The translations under genes were made by a program, and so were the position numbers. Under the pieces are notes generated by a model. That model did no database searches. It was given only the letters and a program-made list of their open reading frames with translations, and was not told where the DNA came from. Shown here one piece after another: positions 38,169 to 48,773 of a DNA stretch of 64,000 nt. Position 1 is the stretch's first letter. Every line of letters begins with the position of its first letter. This DNA is from Amoebophrya sp. A120. Taxonomy: Eukaryota > Sar > Dinophyceae > Syndiniales > Amoebophryaceae. The DNA lies in NCBI GenBank assembly GCA_905178155.1, contig CAJINV010000001.1, forward strand, positions 16,395,166-16,459,165, read 5' to 3'.

Positions 38169-41100
38169 ATGGCGATGGAGCTTGAGCACGCGATCGGGTG
38201 CAATGTGGGTTTCACGGAAATCGCGCATTGCCACCCGAACGGCTCCCACTACGTCTACGCGATCGGCGCCCAGGTCGTTGCCAGCAGCATCGAAGATCAC
38301 CACGACCAAAAGTTCTTCCACGGCCACGATGATTTCGTGACGTGTGTAGCGGTAAGCCACGATGGGCGCATGATTGCGAGCGGGCAACAGGGGAAAAGCG
38401 CCGATGTGCTCCTATGGGATTTCCGCACCCCAGGGGACCAGCCACTGTTCCGCTTCCAGGAGCACGACTATGGAATTACGTACTTCGAGTTTTCATGACA
38501 TTTTTGTTGAGCATTTGCATTCCTCAGTGACGAGTAGGAATAAAAGCGCAAGACATCTTACCCAAACTCCATCACAGGCGAGTTGCATTTTCCCACGACG
38601 ACACGCTCCTCCTGTCTATGGGGTTTCGTGATGACGGGCGCCTTTTCGCATGGGACACACATACCGGGCTGATTGTCGCATGGGTGTCGCTGGAAACCAA
38701 CCCCCTCGTTTGTACAGTTTGCTTTAAGCTTTCCTGTCGATCAAATTTTTTTTGATAGTCTTGTATAGGCATAGGAGATTGCGTCAATTGAAAACCGATC
38801 CTCACACACTGATTTTCGCACCGCTTTTTCTGAGCGGGCGCAATTATTCTGAAACAGCTTGCCTGCTGCAGGGGCAGTTCGTACGAGACATCAAGCGCAG
38901 GGACACGCCGTTGTACCAGTTTGCGTCATGCGGAGCGCAAATTGTCACTGTCTGGAACGTCGACACCGGCAACGGGGCCTTCCACCAAAATAACGTGCAT
39001 GCAGCAGGTGCGATACTTCAACTTCTTCGTACTTGGAGGAGGCGGCAGAAACGAAATGAAGTCGCTTTCATATGGAAGGATCGATGTCATGCTGCGAAAG
39101 ATTCTCCACAACTTGAAACGCCAGTAAGTTTGCATTGATTTTCAAAATTTTTCAGATAAGACGCGGCGCGAATACACGGCCCTGACGTTCTCGTCAGACT
39201 TCGAGTACTTGTACGCGGGCACGACGACGGGCGACATTGCGTGCATTTTGATGAAAAGCAGGGTGATCCAGAAGTACATTACGGCCGTTTCAAACGTGTC
39301 CGCAATCCGCTCCCTGGCCACGATCACCACACCCGATAGCGCGAGCGAGACTCTTTTGGTCGGCGGAACCAGTGGTGCGCTCACGCTCTTCACCGGTGCA
39401 ACGTGGAGCGACCTAATCGATACGGATCAGATAAGACTGGACTCAGCTGTTTCATCCGTCCGTGCCTGTGCAAGCACATCATCTAGTAGCGCGGCCGCAG
39501 ACGACGCTGTGAGCAGAGCGGACGAGGCCCTCGTGACCACCGTGACTGGGAGCATCTTCCGTGTTATCCTGAGTAAAAACGTACCCACACCAGAGTCAGG
39601 ATGGGGAATCTGCTAGACAAATCAGCCAGCTTTGGTTGTTTGGCATGACAAGTTTGTCCGCGTAGTGTAGTGCTGTTTGAGCTAGTTTGGCAGCATTACA
39701 GATTGGAGCATGACAAATTTCAAAACCGCACTAGAAAATGCTTCTCATGGGGCTCCGCATGAGAAACATTTTAAGCATGCAGAGACAGATGCATGACAAC
39801 TACGGTGTGGGTACGTTTTTACTCAGGATACGTGTGAAGACGAAGTCGCTAGCCTTCTCTACCTACGCGCATAACCCCGCCGGGGCGCTGACCCACGTCA
39901 CTTTTCCGTTCTCGAGTTGCGATAGGATACTAACGTGTTGCGCGGACGGCAACGTCATTTTATGGGACCTGAACGACTACACGGCACAAGTGAGATGCAC
40001 GGAGAGGTAAGCTAGCTGCTCCTTCGCACTAGGTGTGAAAAAGATCTTCTTTTGCCGACACAACTCGAAAGCTAAGTCAAAGCTGTGCTTGGTGTCCGTT
40101 GAGCCACTGTGTTATCAGAGAATGTGTTGCATGTTAGGCTTGAGTTTATTTTTTCCAGGAAATATAGATGACAAAAATGCGAAAACAGGGCCTCTCCGGT
40201 GCCGACGTGTGGTGTTGGGTCTGCGGACATCATTGTTGCTGGCTACGAAGACGGCAAAATAAAAGGATTCGATGCTGTGCAGGGAGCGGGGCTCTGGAAG
40301 GTGCCAGTTTGTTGCTGATAAGCGTTTCTAGTCGAAGTTTGCAAAAGCGAACCTGTTCTACATATTCCTAGATTATTGCAACCATATCTTTATCTTTTCA
40401 GTCCTTAGAGTTGCTTTTCGTAAACAGATCGACAACACGCACAAGAAGGGTGTTTCCACCTTAGCTCTCGCACGGAACATGCGGTTCGTGGTCTCTGGAG
40501 GAGTGGAAGGCGATCTGCGGGTGTGGCTATCGCACAGAAGATTACCAGGCTGGATGCCCACGTTGTTTGCGAAATGCTGAGAGTGAAAGCAAATTCAACA
40601 CAAAAAAATTCTCTATCGCGCGATCTCATAATTTATTGCATAGCATGGTACGTATGGATTTCTTCTCGTATCTATTGGCTTATACCTGAGAAATGAAATC
40701 ACGCATGTGTAATCTTCAGTATGATAGTAGGAAACCAAAACCAAGGAGATGATCACGCACATGAAGGAGCACGTTGGGCGCATCAATCAAACGGAGCTTT
40801 TTACCAACGACCAATACGCCATATCATGCAGGTGCCATCGTCTGTTTGCTTTCTTGACTTCGTAATGAATCCTTAATTTTCCTTTGCACAACCCGTGTTT
40901 TTCTTGCGCCGGCGAGGCAACGGTAATCAACGCCGACACCTGAAAAAAGAAAATCCACTCAACAGCCGTGATCGTTGTCTGCTCACCTGGGATCTTCGCG
41001 CCGAGCGCCGGCTGACCATGCACCGCGAGAAGCATGGAGGACTAAACGGGTTGGTCATGGCATCCGACCAAACCACGGTGGTGACGGCCGGAATGGAAAA

Positions 41101-42678
41101 AACCATGACATTCTGGGATCTGAGGCAACAGGACGCCTCCTACTACATCGACGTTCCGGACGAGGAGCTTCTGGCACTAGACATGAGCCACAACGAAAAA
41201 TATTTGGTCACGGGAGGTAGAAGATTTCTTGACCTTTCACGTCGAATATCTCTCGGTGCAGAAGCACTTGTTCGCAGCAATGCAAATGATGCTGAAGATG
41301 CAGTACGAGGATAGAGAAGGCCGCAATCACAATGCATATCAGAATTTTACCAAATCCAAAGGTACTGGCCATACAGTGAAGCTTTGGGATCTGCGCAACG
41401 TCCAGCAGGGTCCGTTGAGCGTCGGCAGCGGACACAGCCGCGATATTGTCAGCGTGAAATTCGCGGAGGACGACAAGCAAGCGATTTCCGCCGCGAAAGA
41501 CCATTCGATCCTCGTACTAAGTGGAAAAATGTCTGCAGCAAAAAAAATCAAAATTTTTGGTAGTGCAGTTTGTGCCCTTCTCTTCTCGCCCGGACTGCAG
41601 CGCGCTGGTGCGTGCCGTGGCCTCCATGCTGGGGAACTTGACCGAGGTGCTGTACTCCATTCCTGCTGCGTCGTTTGGTCGAAGCTCCCGCGCGAGCTTG
41701 AAGGCCCCCTAGTAGTCAGCCCAAGCGTTCGTCCTCATCCTTCTCGTTCTGGAAGTAAGTAGTTCCTTTGCCCATGCTCCTGTCCAGCATGCCGCAACCC
41801 TCAGCCAGGTATTTGGGCGTGAAGCCCCTCCCGCCAAAAGTGGCAATTTGTAATGCGCGTTTCGCATTACAAATGGCCATCTTTTGTGACCCGTCTTGGG
41901 CTCGCTCTCCGGGCCGGGTCACAAATCTGAGCCCCTGCATCAGCAGAATTGGGTGCTGTGAAGGTTCAGATTTGTGATGCCAAAAGAGGCTCCGCCAAAA
42001 ACGTCTGCACCTCGACTATGAGGTCCCCAAGTGGAGGCGCAGACGTTTTTGGCGAGGGGGGGGGAAAGTGAGGCTGATAGCCCGCGTTTGTCTGCGCCGC
42101 CAAAAACGTCTGCACCTCCGAAATTGGCCTCCAGATGAGGTGTCTTCGGACACCTCTTCGGAGTCCTCCCGAGTCGCGGACCTTCGGGGCGACAAATTGC
42201 GGCCGCCCTTTTCGCAGGGCCCCGACCTGTATCGGGCTGAATTTGCAGGCAAAAGCCTGCGATTTGAGCTCATCCCCGAGTCGGCCTCCTCCGAGGCCGC
42301 GAGGTTTGAACCAAAAGCGAGCCTCTTGGTCAGCAAATTCAACCCATTCTCAAACAAGACATGTACGCGGTAAATCGTCAGGAATCAGGAGGGGGTGTGG
42401 GAACTTGAAGAACTACAACTGCGAACCCGGGTGGACGACGCCCACCGATACCGACGTACCTAGTCCCCCGGTGGCTGAGTTGTCTCCTCTGCTTCGTCCG
42501 CCGAGGCCTTGCCGGAATACCTGGCCTACCCATTTCCTTGATTTTGTTTCATTGTGAAAAAAAATAAACATACAAGCAGGCGCCCGAAAAGGTAGGATAC
42601 AAAAATTTTGATTTTTTTAGCTGCAGACATTTTTCAGTTTAGTACCTCGTGTGGAACATTTACGACAAGTCAGCGTGA
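38169..42678 (+). CDS. CFAP52: Cilia- and flagella-associated WD-repeat protein CFAP52 (WDR16)
   Basis: A WD40 protein that binds the doublet-microtubule lumen of motile cilia. Exons are 38169-38488, 38578-38716, 38872-39007, 39156-39564, 39836-40006, 40189-40300, 40428-40526, 40731-40831, 40966-41216, 41362-41515 and 42651-42678; the sum is 1920 nt, 639 aa (family about 620). Recognised segments include the N-terminal ELEHAIGCNVGF, the family-typical DIKRRDTPLYQFASCG, repeated GH...WD units, the CLLTWDLRAERR blade, and the last blade GHSRDIVSVKF...ILVWNIYD. Seven introns are GT-AG. Three (39565, 40527 and 41516) are inverted-repeat elements. As modelled, the protein ends VWNIYDKSA with TGA at 42676-42678. 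That stop lies inside a second copy of the last exon, so the original ending may be the NIYDT-TAA of the third copy at 43684-43767. Confidence 0.93.
39565..39830. mobile_element. Introner-type element in CFAP52 (intron 4)
   Basis: 266 bp, with perfect terminal inverted repeats of about 27 bp starting TATCCTGAGTAAAAACGTAC. It is flanked by the exact 5-bp direct repeat CGTGT (39560-39564, 39831-39835). Excision with one repeat gives CGT GT|G AAG ACG in frame. No register is GT-AG. The core GCATGACAA occurs at about 39642, 39707 and 39791. Confidence 0.95.
40527..40730. mobile_element. Degenerate introner-type element in CFAP52 (intron 7)
   Basis: The WD40 frame requires GTG TGG joined to GAA ACC. 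The excised piece begins CTATCGCACAGAAGATTAC, and its other end on the reverse strand is CTATCATACTGAAGATTAC, so inverted repeats of about 20-26 bp with a few mismatches are present. Possible boundaries are CT-AG or GC-GG. The flanking repeat is short and imperfect (TGG/TAGG). It looks older than the other two elements in this gene. Confidence 0.8.
41516..42645. mobile_element. 1.1 kb introner-type element in the last CFAP52 intron
   Basis: The left end ACTAAGTGGAAAAATG... (41516-41559) and the right end (42601-42645) are inverted copies over about 45 bp with few mismatches. The flanking direct repeat is CTCGT (41511-41515, 42646-42650). Excision gives ATC CTC GT|G TGG AAC, restoring the VWNIYD end of the last WD blade. 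Inside are nested hairpins: 41847-41873, 41882-41929 (TTTGTGACCCG arms) and 41994-42055 (CGCCAAAAACGTCTGC arms), and a run of G. I see no transposase frame. Confidence 0.88.
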
Positions 42679-42750
42679 AATTCGCGGAGGACGACAAGCA
42701 AGCGATTTCCGCCGCGAAAGACCATTCCATCCTTGTTTGGAACATTTACT
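42669..42750 (+). pseudogene. CFAP52: Second copy of the CFAP52 last-exon segment
   Basis: This repeats the sequence starting at 41448, offset 1221 bp, including GTGAAATTCGCGGAGGACGA. It encodes the same VKFAEDDKQAISAAKDHSIL residues in another frame relative to the preceding exon. Its end reads TCCATCCTTGTTTGG, as in copy 3, whereas copy 1 has TCGATCCTCGT. Downstream it departs into A-rich sequence after ...GGAACATTTAC. It overlaps the modelled stop of CFAP52, so its start may be translated only as KSA. Confidence 0.85.
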
Positions 42751-42950
42751 TCAAAAAAGAAAATTTAAGAGCAGGACGATAATTCAGTTTTTTGGGTGTG
42801 TGTCCACAGCGAGCCAGCTAGCCAAAAAAACGGGCGAGAACCCGCACCATACGCGACCAACATGCCGCGAGTCGTGCCTCCTCGCAAAGTCGCGATCGAC
42901 CGACGCACAGCTCACAGTGAGGGAGGGGGGGGCGCCCATTCACCGCTTGA

Positions 42951-43490
42951 AGGGGCGCAAGGGGCTCCCGGTAGAGTAAGTCGCGTCGCAGTATCGTTGG
43001 CCCAAATGTGGCGAGCGTCACAGCCGGCAACTTTGATCGCGCGGCCTGCAGGTCTCGGCTCAGGACCAGGAGTCTCCTTTCACCCTTTGCCGCGCAAAGG
43101 GTGAAAAGGGACTGTGGATAGCAAGGCACGACGCAGTACCTTGAGCCAAAAGTGCTCAAGGTCTGCGTCCGCGACTTCGATCGAGTGGTCCACAAGTCTC
43201 AACTCCGGGCTTTTTCTCCCCTTTGCCTCGCGAAGGGTGAAAAGGGACTCAGGATAGGAAGTCACGACGCAGTACCTTGAGCCAAAAGCGCTCAAGGTCC
43301 ACGTGTGTGACATTGGTCGATTGGCACACAAGTCTCAATTAGGAGCCTCCTTGCTTTCTTTTCCCCGCGAAGGGTGAAAAGGGACTCCAGGTAGCAAGTA
43401 GCGGCGTAGTACCTTGAGCCAATTGTGCTACGCTGCGCGACCCGCATCGTTGTGCGCTTGATCCACAAGTCTCAATTAAGTACTTTCGCA
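42951..43490. repeat. Four tandem units of about 137 bp with hairpins
   Basis: Units begin with AGGGTGAAAAGGGACT at about 43098, 43234 and 43371, spaced 136 and 137 bp. A diverged first unit starts near 42951. Each has the order GGGTGAAAAGGGACTC, a [G/A]CG[A/T]AGTACCTTGAGCCAA hairpin, and CACAAGTCTCAA. In unit 2 the hairpin has arms GACGCAG.ACCTTGAGC and GCTCAAGGT.CTGCGTC around CAAAAGT. In unit 4 the outer arms are GCGTAG/CTACGC instead. The same CTTGAGCCAAAG core recurs at 47158 and 47402 in another element. Confidence 0.85.
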
Positions 43491-43683
43491 AGAAATCGTC
43501 TGCCTTCTCCAGCATTCCGTGGTGAGTAAAGTTCTACAGCTAGTATTTTGAATCAGGTGAACTAGATCTGTAGAACGTTAAACACCATGGCGCGCTGCGC
43601 CTGGCGCTTTTGCAGCGCCATCACTTGCAATAAAATCCTCGCGGTTGGCGTGGGCGCCGATCGCGATGATTTTCTGGTGACCC

Positions 43684-43767
43684 GTGAAATTCGCGGAGGA
43701 CGACAAGCAAGCGATTTCCGCCGCGAAAGACCATTCCATCCTTGTTTGGAACATTTACGACACGTAA
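43684..43767 (+). pseudogene. CFAP52: Third copy of the CFAP52 last-exon segment, with intact stop
   Basis: Copy 2 is repeated again after 1009 bp. This copy runs through GTTTGGAACATTTACGACAC and ends ACG TAA, that is ...ILVWNIYDT-stop, a natural end for the last WD blade. It could be the original terminal exon, used by splicing from 41515 or from a site in copy 1, or an unused relic. Confidence 0.8.
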
Positions 43768-44641
43768 AGTCCGAGGCGGTCGGAATCTGGATGGCGCTCG
43801 CAGTCTCGCAACGATAATCTGTAGCTCGAAAGAGTCTTCTCAGTCTTCTTTTTCAATTCAAAAGCACGTAGTGGGTAGCTCAACAACAAAGTTTTAATCA
43901 GATCAAACTAGTATACGAAGAGATTCTTGTACTTGTAGTGGATATTTACGTAGCACATTATTACCTGGCTCGATGTAGAAGGACCAGGCGAGGACTTTCG
44001 CGTTCAGCTAGAAATGCCTGGACATCATTTTCATTTTGTTACTAGAGCCTTGCACAAGGAGCAGACTGTCTTCCTGGACCGATTCTCAAGTGCTCATCGA
44101 ATAGATGAAGAAGGATGTCAGTTGTTTTTTGCACTTGCAGTTGCACGACAGACGAAAACACAATGCGCGGGAAAAGATGAGACTGCAGCACCACACAAAT
44201 GTCCAACTTTTCGATTGCTATCGATCTAGTTGCGAGCCGGTCGCTGCAGGAAGGTGGTCTGGTGTTTTGATTTCTTTGCTTTTGTACAGCATGCAAGGTT
44301 CGAGCTCGCAGAGCCAGAAGCAGCGTAGCAGGTAGAGGATCACTTGGTCTTCCTGTTTCCGACGGCTTTAAAGCTGCCCGTACCATAGCAAAGCCTATTT
44401 AGCTACCCTGAGTAGAAGCAGAGTTTTTTTCCCAATTTGTTTTCATGAAAACAGAATTTTTGGTAAGTTGTTGCAGCGAAGGCACAAGAATAATGGTTCG
44501 CGGCGTGCGGTGAGCTACTTTTCATTTGCCAGACAGACCAACCGCGACATCATGCCGTCGGCGGGGGCCGTCGCTCTGCTTGGCGCACCTCGAGGCCCCA
44601 TTGCAGTACGTATCTGACTAGCCTTCTAGGTCGTCATCGCC
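43768..44641. other. Intergenic upstream of calcineurin; possible short leader exon
   Basis: No gene is supported. An ATG at 44552 opens 18 codons that meet GTACGT at 44606. A TCTAG ends at 44629, and joining the two would add 22 in-frame residues to calcineurin across a 24-nt gap. That is attractive but unproven; the ATG at 44642 is the better start. Confidence 0.4.
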
Positions 44642-47010
44642 ATGGAGGGCCTCAAGGACCCATGTGGTGACCGGGTGGTGAAAAGCCTGCCACCCCCACC
44701 TGCAAAGCCGCTGGACGAAGCTTTGCTTTATCCGGAAAACGGAGACAAAAAGAAACCTGATGTTGCAGTGTTGAAAAAGCACCTGCTGAGGGAGGGCAAG
44801 CTCTCCAAGCAAACGCTTTTGGATATAATAGCCCGGGTTACCGAGATCTACAGGAGCGAACCGACGTTGGTATCATTTTGGTTCCATCGACCCAGATACT
44901 TCTGCCGCTCAAGTGAACCTGGACCTGCTTCGTGTCTTTGAGCAGATCGCGTGCATGTCTTGCCTACACCCACATTGTTTTCCGATGAAGTACTTAACAA
45001 ACAAACTGCAGACTCAAATTCTTTTGCCCCCAAGGTGAAAGTCCGAGACCCGATAACAGTTGTTGGGGACATTCATGGACAATTTTACGACTTTGTCAAA
45101 ATGCTGGACGTTGGCGGCGATCCTATGACGACGCAGACCCAGTACCTGTTTCTCGGTACATGCCTACTAGCAGAACTGCTGTTGAAGTAGTTGAATTCAT
45201 TCATTGCTTTGTTAGCATGGTTTGCCTTCCACGAAACACGCCTGGTGCCGCGGTTCAAAGCAATCCTTCTGCAAGAAAATCATCCAAAAAGGTGACTACG
45301 TCGATCGCGGTTCCTACGCAATAGAGGTGCTCATGGTGCTGTTTTGCACGAAGATTACCCACCCGAAACGAATATGGATGTTGCGGGGCAATCACGAATG
45401 CAGGCAGATGTCGGCGTTTTTCAACTTTCGGGACGAGTGCGAGTACGCTTTTTTTGCGACGATTTTATTAGTACAAAACTGTATCTTTATTATTCTATTC
45501 TTTAGAAGTTTTGCTCATGCGCATCCATAGTATCCTTTTTGCTGCAACATCGCTACCGCTACATTCAGGTCGAAGTATGACACGACCGTCTACAATGCGT
45601 TCATGGAATGTTTCGACGCCCTCCCGCTCGCGTGCTTGATAAATGGCAAGTTTCTGGGCGTGCACGGGGGGATTTCGCCCGATCTCGTTTCCCTGAAGCA
45701 GCTTGACCGCGTGGATCGGTTTGCGGAGCCGCCCAGGGAAGGAGTGCTGTGCGACTTGATTTGGGCCGACCCCATGGACGAAGCCAACGAACCGAATGCC
45801 AAGGACGTGTTTGTTAAAAACGAAGTCCGCGGCTGCAGCTGGTTCTTTACTTACGAGGCGGCCACGCAGTTCCTGTACAAAAACAGTCTGCTCAGCGTCA
45901 TAAGAGCGCACGAAGCGCAGATAGAAGGGTAAGCACGTTTCACTTTCAGACGCTCGTAATAAAACCGTCTGTGCACCCTCGATGCACTTCTTGTTTTGCT
46001 GTGTCAAGCACTTCTTCTAAAGAATTGTTTTTCGTTTGCACGATTATCAGGTACAAGATGCACAAGACGAATCAAGCGACCGGCTTCCCGACGGTGATCA
46101 CGATTTTCAGTGCTCCGAACTATTGCGACGTGTACAACAACAAGGGCGCTATACTGAAATTCGACAACAACACACTGAATATCCTGCAGTTCAACTTTAG
46201 CCAGCATCCGTATCACCTACCGAACTTCATGGACGTGTTCACCTGGTCGCTGCCCTTTGTGGTCGAAAAGGTCACGGAAATGCTGTACTACATGCTGCAG
46301 CCCAGTAGCGACCAGGAAGCAGAGCGCGAAATCGACGAGAAAGAGCTGCCGCCGGCGGTACACAAGATCGTGCGAGACAGCCTGTCGATGGAGCAGAACG
46401 AAGCAGTAAATATCTTTGATACTTGTTTGTCATGTGGCTCTTCCAGTGCCGCACAACTTCGAATCAAAAACAGTGTGCACCTCTAGCTCCTTGCGGCATT
46501 GCATCTCGAAAGGATAAGTTTTGAAAAAGTAGCAGTCTATCACAAAAATCTCAGATCAACCTCGCCGCGCGCCTGGCAGAGGGCCTGGAGGGCCATGACG
46601 CATCGCCAGGAGGCACGAAAAAGGCTGTCATGCCAACAAACGAGCAACTGGATGCGAGCGAAAGGCACGACCGGTTGCGCAAGAAAGTGAAGACGATAGC
46701 AAGGATGGCGAGTACGATGATTTTGTTGCACTTTTTCAACACAGAAGATCATGGACCACGAGTGATCAGATTCGTTCCTACTTGTTCATCAAAAATTTTC
46801 AACGCTTCTCCAAAAAATTATATAACAGGGATGTTCAAGACGCTACGACAGGAGAATGAGGCTGTGATTCGCTTGAAAGGCGTTTGCCCTGGGCACAGGC
46901 TGCCGCCCGGACTGCTACTGGCTGGGAAGAGCGGACTGGCGACAGAACTGGAGAGGTTCGATCACGCAAGATCGGTCGATTTGCGCAACGAACTGCGTCC
47001 TGACACCTAG
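44642..47010 (+). CDS. CNA: Calcineurin A, catalytic subunit of protein phosphatase 2B
   Basis: A calcium/calmodulin-dependent Ser/Thr phosphatase working with a calcineurin B subunit. Exons are 44642-44869, 45035-45155, 45292-45442, 45569-45928, 46051-46405, 46555-46711 and 46829-47010; all introns read GT-AG and the sum gives 517 aa, the usual length. Metal and phosphate motifs are visible: [28 protein letters not shown] and the [11 protein letters not shown] loop. The B-subunit-binding helix follows [20 protein letters not shown]. Downstream, [26 protein letters not shown] matches the calmodulin-binding and linker region, and CPGHRLPPG...[12 protein letters not shown] is the autoinhibitory segment. 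The last 68 bp including the stop are duplicated 1.1 kb downstream. Confidence 0.97.
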
Positions 47011-47016
47011 AATAAG

Positions 47017-48042
47017 CTAACATAGAATCTCGACGTGACCGGGCCGGTCACGTCCGCCCGGCCGGCCGGGCGGCCGGACCGTGACCGGGGGTTGTCCCTG
47101 GTCAGCCCACATCCTGGAGCCAGTCGCTCGTGGGGGTAGGAGGTGACGGCACTGCACCTTGAGCCAAAGTTGTGCAGTGGTAGAATGCACCTCGCGGCAC
47201 CTTGGAGCCCTAGGCCTTAATATGTAACGCGCCCGAGCGCGAGCGCATGCCCATAGAGATGGACCTGCTGCAGCAAGTAGCAGTGACTTGAAGTCTGCAT
47301 CGAGGGCGCAACGCCGTGACTTGCTACCCTCCGTCCCTTTTTACCCCTCGCGCGCACGCAGAGTGAAAAGTTAGTGGGAGGATGGAGTCGCGGCACTGTG
47401 CCTTGAGCCAAAGTCGTCCAGTGGTACAGTGCGGCTCACTGAACCTCGGAGCCACGACTTCGTTCTGGGCTCAATTGCACAGCGCCGTGACTACAGGCCT
47501 CAATATGCACCTGAAAGCCACAGGTCTCAATATGCGACGCGTCGTCCGAGCTCAGGCGGATCCAAGTGGCAACGCCACGAAGTCTGCAGCGAGACACTTT
47601 TGGCCCAAGGTGCAACGCGGTGAATTGCTGGCCCCAGCTCCTTTTCTCCGTTTGCGCGCAAGCAGAGTCGGGGAAACGGACGGGGGCGCAGGAGTCGCAG
47701 CCACGTGCGTGGGGGTTGGGTTGGGGTGGGTGGGCGGGGTGTTTCGAGCGGTTGCCAGCGGTGTCTCGCTGCTGTAGCTACTGCTACTGCATAAATAAGT
47801 CCGCCCCCGCAATGCTAGCTACTTTGCAGGAGCGTGAGGCCCAGCCAGGCTTTCGATTGTAGGCACTGCGGGTGGAGCTGGAGCCGGAGCGGCTCTGCTC
47901 CGCGCACCACATAAAACTAACATCTGGCGCAGCCCGCGCCCGGATAGCAGCCGCGGGACATAGTCTACCCCCGGTCACGGTCCGGCCGGCCGGCCGGCCG
48001 GGTGGACGTGACCTCCCCGGTCACGTCGAGATTCTCTGTTAG
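47017..48042. mobile_element. 1 kb GC-rich inverted-repeat element after calcineurin
   Basis: Left terminus 47017-47092 and right terminus 47967-48042 are inverted copies over about 75 bp, with cores AGAATCTCGACGTGACCGGG and GGCCGGACCGTGACCGGGGG. Each terminus contains smaller palindromes (GACGTGACCGG...GGTCACGTC). The interior has no convincing transposase frame. It carries hairpins with CTTGAGCCAAAG loops at 47158 and 47402, and direct repeats such as GCCACAGGTCTCAATATG-like segments near 47490-47535. The element lies between two identical 68-bp copies of the calcineurin C-terminal exon rather than between short target repeats. Confidence 0.9.
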
Positions 48043-48049
48043 AACCTCT

Positions 48050-48117
48050 CAGAACTGGAGAGGTTCGATCACGCAAGATCGGTCGATTTGCGCAACGAAC
48101 TGCGTCCTGACACCTAG
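48050..48117 (+). pseudogene. CNA: Duplicate of the last 68 bp of calcineurin A
   Basis: Identical to 46943-47010 over all 68 bases, including the TAG stop. It follows the 1 kb inverted-repeat element and is not needed for translation. Zero differences imply a recent or conversion-maintained duplication. Confidence 0.93.
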
Positions 48118-48773
48118 TCGGGAGCGGGAAGCAGCGGCGTCTGCTTCGAGTAGGAGTTCTGCGTGATATCGCTGATTTTTAGTGCCCTCAACGTGAAACC
48201 AACCACGGTGTTACGCTTTTTGATTTTACCAACCACGCAACTGAGCGTTGTTCAATATCAATTCATCTATTACTTACAAGAACAGCAAAGTAGGCTTGAA
48301 AGTCGAGTATAGTAGAGTTCTTTGTCATTTTTCCAAATATTACCAACAGAATTTTTTACTTGTATTTCGTCCAGAACAGACAAAGATGTGCTTTCCTCCT
48401 TGTCAATTGACAAGAAACATGAAGAAACAAGTCATGCTGGCCTAAGTGCCATTTCCGGCGAGCCAGTCGTGACAATATTGTGCCACATAACATCATAGGT
48501 TCTTGTTTCGTCGTGATAGCTGTTCGCCTAGTAACAGAGCTTGTGTTTGTAGTTTCGCGGTAATGTTATGTTTGCGTTTTGGCAGATAATTGTTGCCATT
48601 TTTTCAAAGTTGTCTGTGTTCAGGGAGGAGTTATTTTTTTGTCGTGTCTAGCAATGCAAATCGAGCGCGAGTGATCAGAGCGACCTTCAGCTTTTCCAGC
48701 CTTGAAGTGGGTCGTCGCAAAAGTTTCCTCATAGAGTCTGACTTTCAACTAGTATGCTCGCATCGATCCATTC
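48118..48773. other. Intergenic, no gene seen
   Basis: No supported frame or repeat. It probably holds the true 3'UTR of calcineurin (displaced by the insert) and the promoter of the cysteine-rich gene. Confidence 0.4.

Noticed and set aside
38489-38577. CFAP52 intron 1 as an introner with CGAGTT direct repeats
   Set aside because: Excision at that repeat shifts the frame. The GT-AG pair GA|GTTTTC to CACAG|GCGAGTT keeps it.
43140-43151. Functional spliced-leader RNA gene array
   Set aside because: Only the 3' 12 bases are well conserved, the 5' half varies with the hairpin stem, and no Sm-type site is evident. Kept as a hypothesis in the findings rather than annotated.
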